From positions 62,001 to 126,000 of the forward strand of contig JACPPA010000012.1 in NCBI GenBank assembly GCA_016191285.1: 64,000 nt of DNA, in the 5' to 3' direction. Made by a program: the position numbers and the translations under genes. The notes beneath the pieces are model-generated. The model searched no databases. It was given only the letters and a program-made list of their open reading frames with translations, and was not told the DNA's origin. This DNA is from Gammaproteobacteria bacterium (GTDB lineage Bacteria; Pseudomonadota; Gammaproteobacteria; Ga0077536). Of this stretch, positions 29,732 to 37,805 are shown piece by piece (the first letter of the stretch is position 1; the number at the start of each line of letters is the position of its first letter).

Positions 29732-30529
29732 ATGCAACACCACCATGAACGAATGCCGCTGTCGTCCCTGATCTTTGCGCTAGGCATCGGTCTGACGCTG
29801 ACATTGCGCATGGCGGCCGCCGACCCACCCGCGATCGCCGCCGCCGCCGACTTAAAACCCGTGCTGATAGAGTTGGCGTCAGCGTTTGCCGCCAAGACCA
29901 AGGCCTTACCGCGATTTACGTTTGGCTCATCGGGACAGCTCGCCCAGCAAATCGCCAATGGCGCGCCATTTGAACTCTTTCTGTCGGCGGATGAGGACTA
30001 TATTTTCGGCTTAGTTAAACAAGGCAAGGCGCGTGACGCTGGCGTCGTGTACGGGCGTGGACGCGTGGTGGTGTTCGCCCCGGCCAACGCCCGCTGGCAA
30101 CCCGATGCAGCACTCGCTGGCTTGCGCGCCGCGCTCACCGCCAAGGTCATTCGGCATTTCGCCATCGCTAATCCCGCCCACGCGCCTTACGGCCGCGCAG
30201 CGCGCGCGGTACTGGAGAGCGTTAAGTTATATGCGGAAATTGAACCGCGGCTGGTGCTCGGCGAAAACGTCGCGCAAGCCGCGCAGTTCGCCCTGTCGGG
30301 GGCGGCGGATGGCGCGATAATTCCGCTATCGCTCGCGATCCCGGCCGCGCGCTCCGGCGCTGGCGCGTATGCGATATTGCCGCGCGACTTACATAAAACA
30401 GTGCCCCTTCGTCAGCGCATGGCACTGATGAACGGCGCCACGCCGACGGCGATCGCATTCTATGCGTTCTTGCAGACTGACGCGTCGCGCGCCGCCTTCG
30501 TGCGCAATGGCATTGAGCCGGCCGAGTAA
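29732..30529 (+). CDS. modA: Molybdate ABC transporter substrate-binding protein ModA
   Basis: A 265-residue periplasmic protein. A signal peptide (LIFALGIGLTLTLRMAAA) is followed by AAAADLKPVLIELASAFA, FGSSGQLAQQIANGAPFELFLSADE and LVLGENVAQAAQFALSGAADGAI, which are ModA signatures; the serines of SSG are the expected oxyanion contacts. The ATG at 29732 is favoured by GAGG at 29722-29725; the ATG at 29720 overlaps the epmB stop as TAATG and is an alternative. It is the first gene of modABC. Confidence 0.92.
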   Translation: MQHHHERMPLSSLIFALGIGLTLTLRMAAADPPAIAAAADLKPVLIELASAFAAKTKALPRFTFGSSGQLAQQIANGAPFELFLSADEDYIFGLVKQGKARDAGVVYGRGRVVVFAPANARWQPDAALAGLRAALTAKVIRHFAIANPAHAPYGRAARAVLESVKLYAEIEPRLVLGENVAQAAQFALSGAADGAIIPLSLAIPAARSGAGAYAILPRDLHKTVPLRQRMALMNGATPTAIAFYAFLQTDASRAAFVRNGIEPAE

Positions 30530-31185
30530 TGGACTGGCAGGCACTGCGGCTCTCGTTGTTGCTGGGCGTGGTCACGCTGCTGTTACTGTTACCGTCTGCC
30601 TTGTTTATCGGTCGCGGGCTTGCCTTCATGCACGGCCGGGGCAAACCCTGGCTTGAAGGGTTGATTGCGCTGCCGTTGGTGTTACCGCCAACGGTTTTCG
30701 GGTACTACCTCCTGTGCAGCTTCGCGGGACCGGTGGGACGTTGGTACACCGCGTTGACTGGCACCACCTTGGCGTTCAGTTTTACCGGTCTCGTCATGGC
30801 CTCCTTCATCGTCAATATTCCGTTCGCGGTGCAGCCCGTACAACGCGCGTTCGAAGGCATAAGCGCCGATATTCGCGAAGCCGCGCAGTGCTGCGGTCTA
30901 ACGGCGTGGCAGGCCTTTTGGCGGATCGAATTACCCTTGGCATGGCGCGGCGTGATCTCCGCCGCAGTACTGACATTCGCGCACACGCTCGGTGAATTCG
31001 GCGTGGTCATGATGATCGGTGGCAATATTCCCGGTTCGACCAAAACAATTTCAATCGCGATCTACGATGAAGTTCAATCGTTCAATACCGCGACCGCTGG
31101 CGTGATGGCGTTAACCCTACTCGGCATTTCATTACTGTCGATCGCCCTGTCCTATAGTGTCGGCGAACGGCGCAGCCGGCGATGA
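30529..31185 (+). CDS. modB: Molybdate ABC transporter permease ModB
   Basis: A 218-residue membrane protein with about five transmembrane helices. It includes LIALPLVLPPTVFGYYLL and the EAA-loop region REAAQCCGLTAWQAFWRIELPLAWRG, which contacts the ATPase, then FAHTLGEFGVVMMIGGNIPG. These segments are typical of ModB/CysW-type permeases and match ModB closely. The start codon shares a base with the modA stop (TAATG), and the stop overlaps modC by four bases. Confidence 0.94.
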   Translation: MDWQALRLSLLLGVVTLLLLLPSALFIGRGLAFMHGRGKPWLEGLIALPLVLPPTVFGYYLLCSFAGPVGRWYTALTGTTLAFSFTGLVMASFIVNIPFAVQPVQRAFEGISADIREAAQCCGLTAWQAFWRIELPLAWRGVISAAVLTFAHTLGEFGVVMMIGGNIPGSTKTISIAIYDEVQSFNTATAGVMALTLLGISLLSIALSYSVGERRSRR

Positions 31186-32279
31186 CCTTACAGATAAGGA
31201 TCGACAACGAGCAGCCGTCACTCGCGCTCGATCTGGCGCTGCCGCGCGGGCAGATCACCGGACTCGTCGGCCCCTCCGGCAGTGGGAAGACCAGTATCCT
31301 TCGCGCCATTGCACGACTGCGCGTGCCGCGCGCGGGCCGCATCGCCCTGGGCGATGACGTGTGGTTCGATAGTGCGCGGAAGATCTGTATTCCACCCCGA
31401 CTCCGCGCGATCGGCTATGTACCGCAGGAATATGGACTGTTTCCACACCTTACTGCGCGCCGCAATGTCGAAGCAGCGCTCACCCATCTGTCGCCCGCCA
31501 TGCGCGGTGCCCGCGCGCGCGCGTTATTGGCGCGCGTCAAGCTGGTCGATTACGCCGAGCGCTACCCACGCACGCTGTCGGGTGGACAACGTCAGCGCGT
31601 GGCGCTGGCGCGGGCCTTGGCGCGCGACCCCGAGGTGGTCTTACTCGACGAACCGTTCTCGGCGCTCGATCGCCCCAGTCGCCGCGAACTCTATGTGGAA
31701 CTACGCCGCCTACATGCCGAAACGCCGATGACGATTCTGCTGGTCACGCATGATCTCGAAGAAGCCGCGCAACTCGCGTCGTTCTTGATCTTGATCGAAC
31801 ACGGCAAGGTCGTGCAGTACGGTCCCACTCAGACTGTATTGGCGTGCCCCGCGACGCCCGCCGCCGTGCGTTTACTCGGGATCAGTAATCAGTTCTCGGC
31901 CGCATGGGATCCCACTGATCCGCAGGCGCTGCGCTGGGGGCCGTATCGGTTAACACTGGCCGCACCCGCCGACCGGTCAGGCCGGTGCGAATGGACGGTA
32001 TTGCCGAGCAATGTGTTGTTGCGACGACCTGATCGACCGTGGGGCCCTCATCTTGAAAATCCGCTGCCGAGCACCGTGCAGTCGATGGTCGCGTTGGGTG
32101 AGCTCGCCTTGGTGTGGGTGACGCCCGATGGACTGCCCGACGCGACTGTCGAGATCCGCCTACCGCTGCGGGTGATTCATGACTATCAACTCGCGGCAGG
32201 TGCGCGCGTGACCGTGTGTTTGCGCAGTCGTGACATCTTGCTGTTGGATAGCGATGTGGAAATCGCGGGTGCAAATTAA
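31182..32279 (+). CDS. modC: Molybdate ABC transporter ATP-binding protein ModC
   Basis: A 365-residue ABC ATPase with Walker A GPSGSGKT (residues 30-37), signature LSGGQRQRVALARAL, Walker B VVLLDEPFSALD and the switch in LVTHDLEEA. The C-terminal third has the molybdate-type TOBE domain (WTVLPSNVLLRRP, ending LRSRDILLLDSD). It powers molybdate uptake with ModAB. The import would supply molybdenum for enzymes such as the CoxL-type hydroxylase at 45187-47556. No ModE repressor or its operator was recognised nearby. Confidence 0.94.
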   Translation: MTLQIRIDNEQPSLALDLALPRGQITGLVGPSGSGKTSILRAIARLRVPRAGRIALGDDVWFDSARKICIPPRLRAIGYVPQEYGLFPHLTARRNVEAALTHLSPAMRGARARALLARVKLVDYAERYPRTLSGGQRQRVALARALARDPEVVLLDEPFSALDRPSRRELYVELRRLHAETPMTILLVTHDLEEAAQLASFLILIEHGKVVQYGPTQTVLACPATPAAVRLLGISNQFSAAWDPTDPQALRWGPYRLTLAAPADRSGRCEWTVLPSNVLLRRPDRPWGPHLENPLPSTVQSMVALGELALVWVTPDGLPDATVEIRLPLRVIHDYQLAAGARVTVCLRSRDILLLDSDVEIAGAN

Positions 32280-32321
32280 TACGCGATCCGGCAACGAGTT
32301 CGATCGATCAACGTTAGGCTG

Positions 32322-32382
32322 CCGTGGGAGCGGCTTTAGCCGCGAATGGACGTCAAAGGATTCGCCGCTAAAGCGGCTCCCG
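32322..32382. repeat. REP-like inverted pair after modC
   Basis: CCGTGGGAGCGGCTTTAGCCGCGAA faces GATTCGCCGCTAAAGCGGCTCCCGC with a spacer of about 11 bases. It lies between the convergent ends of modC and the desuccinylase-like gene, the usual place for this family in the window. Confidence 0.8.
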
Positions 32383-32392
32383 CGCTGCGTGG

Positions 32393-33370
32393 TTACACCT
32401 CAATTCCAAATGCCATGATCGGCATGCCCGGAAACACCGCGGCGGAATCCGAATGGCCGAGCACAATCGCATCCTGCGTGGCCTTGACCGTTTCCTGGTG
32501 TTTACCGAACGCGTTGGTGATGCGCGCGAAAGCCTGACCGGCTTTGATCTCGGTGCCCGGTTCAACCAAGAAACGAATGATTCCGCTCTTCGAGCCGACG
32601 GGTTTGTCGGAATACTGCAGCATGTCGCCTTGCGCGTAGCGCGGCGGCAAGGGATAGCGAAAAGGTTCGGTTAACGGGGCAACCAAGCCGAGGTGCGCGA
32701 GGACATTCCAGATCGCGCCGATTCCAGATACCACATGAATTTCGTTGACGACGCGGGATTCGCCGAGCTCCAAGGTAATCGCCGGAATGCCGCGAGCCAA
32801 CAGGTTATAGGTGAGTGAATGCTCAACGGCATCGGTTTCAATAATCGTGCACAACCCCGTTTCGCGCGCGAGTGTACAGGTTCGTTCATACGCGGCGGCT
32901 GGCAACGCCGCGGTCGCGGGATCCAATAACGCGAACGGGATTGAGCGGATCCAGTCATTGTGCAAATCAAGCACCAAGTCCGGCGCGGCGTCCAGAATCC
33001 GCGTAAAGATGCGCGCGGCGATCCGCTCGCCCAACGAGCCGTGCAAATTACCGGGAAACGACCGGTTCAAATCCTCGCGGCTAATGGTGATATTGCGCGT
33101 ACCGCTTTCGAATCCCAGTGGATTCATCAGCGGAAATGCGTGCACCGCGCCCCGTAATAACTGCCGCTGCAAGCGCCGGAATAGATCGTGGATTACGGCG
33201 ATGCCGCCGACTTCATCGCCGTGGCTGCAGGCGGTGAGCCACACCAGCGGCCCGGGATTCGGCGAGACGCAACCGATCATCGGCAGACGCCGATTAGCGA
33301 GATCCGAACCCGTCATCAGTTTTAGAAACGAATAACCGATGCGCGGCGAGGCGCGACCCGCGCTATTCAC
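32393..33370 (-). CDS. Succinylglutamate desuccinylase/aspartoacylase family protein (M14-like)
   Basis: A 325-residue zinc carboxypeptidase-like protein. Ligand motifs are SHGDEVGG (His and Glu) and DLHND (second His), and a catalytic Glu lies in ITLELGE. It resembles the AstE/AspA superfamily broadly; the substrate is an unidentified N-acyl amino acid or related amide. A C-terminal beta-rich lipoyl-like extension (IIRFLVEPGTEIKAGQAFARI) is typical of this subgroup. The GTG at 33370 is chosen because GGAGG lies five bases upstream; the longer frame to 33793 overlaps the TSUP gene and has no family match. Confidence 0.82.
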   Translation of the reverse strand: MNSAGRASPRIGYSFLKLMTGSDLANRRLPMIGCVSPNPGPLVWLTACSHGDEVGGIAVIHDLFRRLQRQLLRGAVHAFPLMNPLGFESGTRNITISREDLNRSFPGNLHGSLGERIAARIFTRILDAAPDLVLDLHNDWIRSIPFALLDPATAALPAAAYERTCTLARETGLCTIIETDAVEHSLTYNLLARGIPAITLELGESRVVNEIHVVSGIGAIWNVLAHLGLVAPLTEPFRYPLPPRYAQGDMLQYSDKPVGSKSGIIRFLVEPGTEIKAGQAFARITNAFGKHQETVKATQDAIVLGHSDSAAVFPGMPIMAFGIEV

Positions 33371-33411
33371 GTAATCCTCCGGGTCGATTCGTCGAATATT
33401 TGATGCGTCAC

Positions 33412-34176
33412 TTATGGCCACCACGTGTCGTGCGCGAGTTTGAGGATCAACAACATCACCACCCCTAAAAATACGCGTCGCACGAACTCGCTGCCGTGGC
33501 GTAACGCATAATGGGCGCCAAGCAGCGATCCCAGAAGATTGCTGGCCGCCAACAGGCTTGCTTGCAGCCATAGCACCTGGCCATGCGGAATAAAAAAAGC
33601 CAGCGCTGCAAAATTTGTCGCGACGTTGACGATCTTCGCCGCCGCCGAGGCGTGCAGAAAATCGTAGCCGAGACCACGTACGAAAAAGAACACCAGGAAC
33701 GCGCCGGTACCCGGACCAAAGATGCCATCGTAAAAGCCGAGGCCGGCGCCAATCAACGCCGCACTCGCCGCCTCGGCCGCGCCGGACCAACATGGACGGT
33801 GATGTAACCCTAGATCACGCCGTGTAAAGGTGTAGAGCGCAACCAACACGAGCAATACCAGCACCAGTTGACGCAACCCGGTCGCAGGCAAGACACTCAC
33901 CGCGCGGGCCCCGAACCAAGCGCAGATCAGCGCCGATAGCAAGGCCACGGCAACGGTTACCCACGGTAATCGCACGCGACGCGTATACTGGGCGGCAGCC
34001 GCCAGTGTGCCCCAAATCGATGCGAGCTTATTGGTGCCAAAGAGCGTTGGAAGCGGTTGCGTGGGGTACATCGCGAGCAATGCCGGCAGCTGCACAAGGC
34101 CACCGCCACCGGCCACCGCGTCAATAAAGCCCGCGCCGAAACCCGCTATCATCAACGCTGCCACAGTAAAATCCAT
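33412..34176 (-). CDS. TSUP family (TauE/SafE) membrane transporter
   Basis: A 254-residue membrane protein with seven or eight hydrophobic segments. The N-terminal GFGAGFIDAVAGGGGLVQLPAL and the repeat-half GLGFYDGIFGPGTGAFLVF are the signature loops of the TauE/SafE family, which exports sulfite or sulfonate-type anions. The substrate here is not determinable. The gene ends about 40 bases before the start of the desuccinylase-like gene on the same strand, so the two may be co-transcribed. Confidence 0.9.
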   Translation of the reverse strand: MDFTVAALMIAGFGAGFIDAVAGGGGLVQLPALLAMYPTQPLPTLFGTNKLASIWGTLAAAAQYTRRVRLPWVTVAVALLSALICAWFGARAVSVLPATGLRQLVLVLLVLVALYTFTRRDLGLHHRPCWSGAAEAASAALIGAGLGFYDGIFGPGTGAFLVFFFVRGLGYDFLHASAAAKIVNVATNFAALAFFIPHGQVLWLQASLLAASNLLGSLLGAHYALRHGSEFVRRVFLGVVMLLILKLAHDTWWP

Positions 34177-34307
34177 AGCCGGGTTCGCCGATCGCGTCTT
34201 GGTAGCGGTGCAGTCCTAGTGCGTGAAAACGCCAGAAGCCGACGGCGGAACCACGCTACGTATTCCGGGTCTGATCGGTAGTCCTCATTGTCGTAAACGG
34301 AGTCTTC

Positions 34308-35117
34308 ATGCCTAATCTAAGCTGGACCTTACGCGCGGTAGCAATCATTGTCATCTGCGGATTCACCACCGTTGCCAGTGCGCTGCCGACGATCCATCAA
34401 ATTTCCGAAGCCGCGCAGAGCGGCGATCTAAACCACGCGCAGAAAATGATCGACGAGGTGCTCACGGCGCGTCCGAACAGCGCCAAAGCGCATTACGTCG
34501 CGGCCGAAGTAGCAGCCAAAGCAGGTCAACTCGAACGCGGGCGCGAAGAACTCGCCAAAGCGGAACAGTTTGCGCCAGGTTTACCGTTCGCCAAGCCGGC
34601 AGCCGTGGCGGAACTAAATTCCCTGCTGGGACGAACTAGCAGTAGCAGCGAACCCAAGCTACCCATGATGTTTAAGCGCGCGGGGAATAATTTCGGTATC
34701 GGCACGCTGCTAATCGGCGGCGCTCTACTGCTGCTGATCATCAATTGGTTACGGCGGCGAAGTGTCGGCGCGGTAAGTCCGCCGCTCGGGTCGAACGGTG
34801 GGCTCGCACCGGCCAATTCAGGACCGTACGCCAATTCTGCGCCGAGCGGCGGTGGCTTCGGCTCCAGTCTCGCTTCCGGCATTGGCACGGGACTCGGGAT
34901 CGGTGCCGGACTCGCCGCAGGCGAAGCGCTCGCCCACGGCTTGATGGGTGGCGATCGCAATCGCAGTTCGTCGGCAGGCCTCGTCGACGATGAGACTAAT
35001 CGATCGTACACACCCGGCGATGCGTCACCGGATTTTGGGATTGAGCCAGATGCCCAAGCGTCGTGGGACAACGATGCCGGCGGGAGCAGTGACGATTTCG
35101 CGGATAGCTCGTGGTGA
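34308..35117 (+). CDS. Exported TPR protein with transmembrane helix and glycine-rich tail
   Basis: A 269-residue protein of uncertain function. A signal peptide (cleavage likely after TTVASA) precedes a TPR-like region (SGDLNHAQKMIDEVLTARP, QLERGREELAKAEQFAP; residues 35-105). A transmembrane helix follows (GTLLIGGALLLLIINWL, about 125-142), then an Arg-rich stop, a Gly/Ser/Ala-rich segment (GIGTGLGIGAGLAAGEALAHGL) and an acidic tail ending in DDFADSSW. The glycine-rich part resembles membrane-associated tails seen in DUF2076-like and YgiB-like proteins. It stands alone between the divergent TSUP gene and the Nudix gene. Confidence 0.7.
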   Translation: MPNLSWTLRAVAIIVICGFTTVASALPTIHQISEAAQSGDLNHAQKMIDEVLTARPNSAKAHYVAAEVAAKAGQLERGREELAKAEQFAPGLPFAKPAAVAELNSLLGRTSSSSEPKLPMMFKRAGNNFGIGTLLIGGALLLLIINWLRRRSVGAVSPPLGSNGGLAPANSGPYANSAPSGGGFGSSLASGIGTGLGIGAGLAAGEALAHGLMGGDRNRSSSAGLVDDETNRSYTPGDASPDFGIEPDAQASWDNDAGGSSDDFADSSW

Positions 35118-35184
35118 GCTATTTATAACCCGCGCCACGGCTCCGCCGTGGCCCTCTGTCGCCGATTGTGGCATCGTTGTCGTC

Positions 35185-35844
35185 ATGGAGTGCGATGCCG
35201 CCCTTAAATCCAAGATTGCCCATCAACTCGCGCAGTTTACGTCGACCGCCGCCTCGCATGCCGGCAATAAATCGGCGGCCGTCGCGCTCACCATTACTGA
35301 TGCTGCCTTCGGTCCCGATCTTTCTGGTTTGCCGGAGATTGCGACTTGGAGCAGCAATGCTGCACTAATTCTCACGCGGCGTTCGACGAAATTGCGTAAT
35401 CATGCGGGGCAGTGGGCGCTGCCTGGAGGTCGTATCGACAGTGGCGAAACGCCGGTTGATACCGCGTTACGCGAATTAGCAGAAGAAATCGGCCTTCAAT
35501 TGCACCCAGACCAAGTCCTCGGTCGCCTCGATGACTTCGTGACCCGTTCTGGGTTCATCATGACCCCGATCGTGGTGTGGGCTGGGCCACAGGCCACGCT
35601 AACCGCCAATCAACACGAAGTTGACTCGATCCACCGCATCCCCTTGCGCGAATTTTTGCGCGACGACGCTCCCTTGCTGGAAGCCGGCGAAGATCCGGCT
35701 CGCCCCGTGATGCGTATGCCGGTCGGTGATAGCTGGATCGCAGCCCCGACCGCGGCCCTGCTCTATCAATTTCGCGAGGTCTGCCTGCTCGGCAAGGCCA
35801 CACGCGTCGCGCATTTTGACCAACCGGCCTTTGCGTGGCGTTGA
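35185..35844 (+). CDS. Nudix hydrolase, CoA diphosphatase-like
   Basis: A 219-residue Nudix protein. The Nudix box GRIDSGETPVDTALRELAEEIGL is perfect (G-x5-E-x7-RE-U-x-EE-x-G-U). It is preceded by LTRRSTKLRNHAGQWALPGG, the string that marks the NudL/CoA pyrophosphatase subgroup, which cleaves coenzyme A and its esters. The ATG at 35185 is used because upstream codons in the same frame overlap the preceding gene. Substrate assignment is by subgroup only. Confidence 0.85.
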   Translation: MECDAALKSKIAHQLAQFTSTAASHAGNKSAAVALTITDAAFGPDLSGLPEIATWSSNAALILTRRSTKLRNHAGQWALPGGRIDSGETPVDTALRELAEEIGLQLHPDQVLGRLDDFVTRSGFIMTPIVVWAGPQATLTANQHEVDSIHRIPLREFLRDDAPLLEAGEDPARPVMRMPVGDSWIAAPTAALLYQFREVCLLGKATRVAHFDQPAFAWR

Positions 35845-35933
35845 ACCCGTGAGCCACGTGGGTGCGAATATCGCGATCAGCGCGCCTAGTTTTTTCAATC
35901 ATTGAACCGCAGCTTAATCACAGGGGATCGGTA

Positions 35934-37772
35934 ATGCGTATGCTCGGAGGATTGATCCTGTTCGTTTCAGCGCTCACCGCACAGGCCGCGGACACCCTCA
36001 AAAATGATGGCGCAACGCTATTCCAAGCTAATTGCGCCCGCTGTCACGATCGCGCTCTGCCGCGGATGCCCTCGCGCGAGGGCCTAAAGGAAAAAGAGGC
36101 GCGCGACGTGTTCACGACGATTAGCGCAGGCGTCATGGCGCCTTACGCGCGAACTTTGTCGCATGCCGAGCGCCGGGCCGTAGCTGAATTTGCCACGGGG
36201 AAATCACTCGGGGAGTTTGCCGCCGGCGCAGCCGCGATCCCGGCTACTGCTTACTGCAAAGCGGGACCGGCGAAGCCACTCAGCGCCGTGGATTCGGGCT
36301 GGAACGGCTGGGGTAATAATCTCGCCAACACCCGCTTCCAAACCGCGGCGCGGGCCGGACTTACGGCAGAAGATGTAGCCAGGCTCGGCGTAAAGTGGAC
36401 GTTTGGGGTACCGGCGGTTACCACCATGTCCGGCCACCCCGTAGTCGCTGACGGCCGTTTATTTTTTGGCACGTTTTCCGGTTTGCTTATTGCGCTTGAT
36501 GCAGAGGCGGGCTGTGCGCTGTGGGTGTATGAAGCGCATGCCGGGATCCGCACTTCGATTACGCTCGGCAAACTCGGCGACGGTTCGATTAACCTCTTCT
36601 TCGGCGATTTAAGCGGCCAAGTGTATGCACTTGATCCCGCCACCGGGCACGAACGGTGGTCGATGGTCGCTGATTCGCATCCGCATATTCGCGTCACGGG
36701 CACCCCGGTTTATCACGATAATCGCCTCTACGTACCGCTGTCTTCGCTTGAAGAAGTGGCGGGCGCGATGCCGGACTATGAGTGCTGCACGTTTCGGGGC
36801 GGCGTCATGGCCTTAGATGCCGCAACCGGCAAGGAAATTTGGAAAACGCACACTATCGCGGAAGCGCCGAGCAAACGCGCGAAGAATGCCGTCGGCACGC
36901 AGCTATGGGGTCCCTCGGGCGCCGCAGTGTGGTCCGCGCCTACGCTCGACCCGGCCACCAACACGCTCTACATCACCACTGGCGATAGTTATTCGGAGCC
37001 GCCGGCGAAGGAAAGCGACGCCATCATGGCGCTCACGATGGATACGGGGAAAGTCCGCTGGATCCGACAAACCTTGGCCGGCGATTCGTACACCATCGCG
37101 TGCGCCGATCCGTCACCCCTGGCGCAGGTCGCATGTCCCAAATCGAAAGGACCCGATCTCGATTACGGGAGCTCGCCAGTCTTGATCACGCGCGCCGACG
37201 GCACGCGCTTATTGTTGGCCGGACAGAAGTCCGGCGAACTCTATGCGCTCAATCCGACATCAGGCGAAATCCTGTGGAAGACCGTCGTGGGCGCGGGTGG
37301 GATCGTGGGTGGCATTGAATGGGGCTTTGCCGTCGACAACGAGAAAGCCTATGTCGCGATTTCCGAAGCGTGGGAAAAAAAGGCCAATGACGCTGGCGGG
37401 TTAAGCGCAGTGAACCTCAACGATGGCAGTGTGGCGTGGCATGTTGCACCGGCTCACGGCACCTGCGACGGTCATGATCGCTGCAACACCGGTCAGCTCG
37501 CCGCGGTAACCGGTATCCCGGGGGTGGTGTTCTCAGGCAGTTTAGACGGTCATCTGCGCGGCTATTCAACAGTCGATGGGAAAGTACTGTGGGATCTCGA
37601 CACGCGGCAGGAATTTAAAACCGTCAACGGCGTCGCCGCGCATGGCGGTTCGTTGAACGGCCCAGGCCCAGCGGTAGCGAACGGCGTGTTGTATGTCGTC
37701 TCGGGCTATGCCATGTGGAACAAATGGACCGGCGGCAACGCCCTCATCGCGATCAGCGTCGGGGGGCGATAG
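35934..37772 (+). CDS. PQQ-dependent dehydrogenase with N-terminal cytochrome c domain (polyvinyl-alcohol-dehydrogenase-like)
   Basis: A 612-residue exported quinohaemoprotein. A signal peptide (FVSALTAQA) precedes a short c-type heme domain (CARCHD near residue 35, axial Met in GVMAPYAR). Then comes an eight-bladed propeller with repeated strands such as GQVYALDPATGHERW, VMALDAATGKEIWKT and GELYALNPTSGEILW. The adjacent cysteines in YECCTFRG match the vicinal disulfide of quinoprotein dehydrogenases and the string seen in polyvinyl alcohol dehydrogenases. It probably oxidises an alcohol in the periplasm and passes electrons to its own heme; the substrate is unknown. Ribosome binding site AGGGGA. 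No pqq genes are in the window. Confidence 0.83.
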   Translation: MRMLGGLILFVSALTAQAADTLKNDGATLFQANCARCHDRALPRMPSREGLKEKEARDVFTTISAGVMAPYARTLSHAERRAVAEFATGKSLGEFAAGAAAIPATAYCKAGPAKPLSAVDSGWNGWGNNLANTRFQTAARAGLTAEDVARLGVKWTFGVPAVTTMSGHPVVADGRLFFGTFSGLLIALDAEAGCALWVYEAHAGIRTSITLGKLGDGSINLFFGDLSGQVYALDPATGHERWSMVADSHPHIRVTGTPVYHDNRLYVPLSSLEEVAGAMPDYECCTFRGGVMALDAATGKEIWKTHTIAEAPSKRAKNAVGTQLWGPSGAAVWSAPTLDPATNTLYITTGDSYSEPPAKESDAIMALTMDTGKVRWIRQTLAGDSYTIACADPSPLAQVACPKSKGPDLDYGSSPVLITRADGTRLLLAGQKSGELYALNPTSGEILWKTVVGAGGIVGGIEWGFAVDNEKAYVAISEAWEKKANDAGGLSAVNLNDGSVAWHVAPAHGTCDGHDRCNTGQLAAVTGIPGVVFSGSLDGHLRGYSTVDGKVLWDLDTRQEFKTVNGVAAHGGSLNGPGPAVANGVLYVVSGYAMWNKWTGGNALIAISVGGR

Positions 37773-37805
37773 GCACTTGTTCTTGTGGGAGCCCTGCTCC
37801 CTAAT

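Noticed and set aside
33371-33793. Extension of the desuccinylase-like gene to 33793
   Set aside because: It overlaps the TSUP gene in another frame and lacks family features, and a GTG with GGAGG at 33370 is available.
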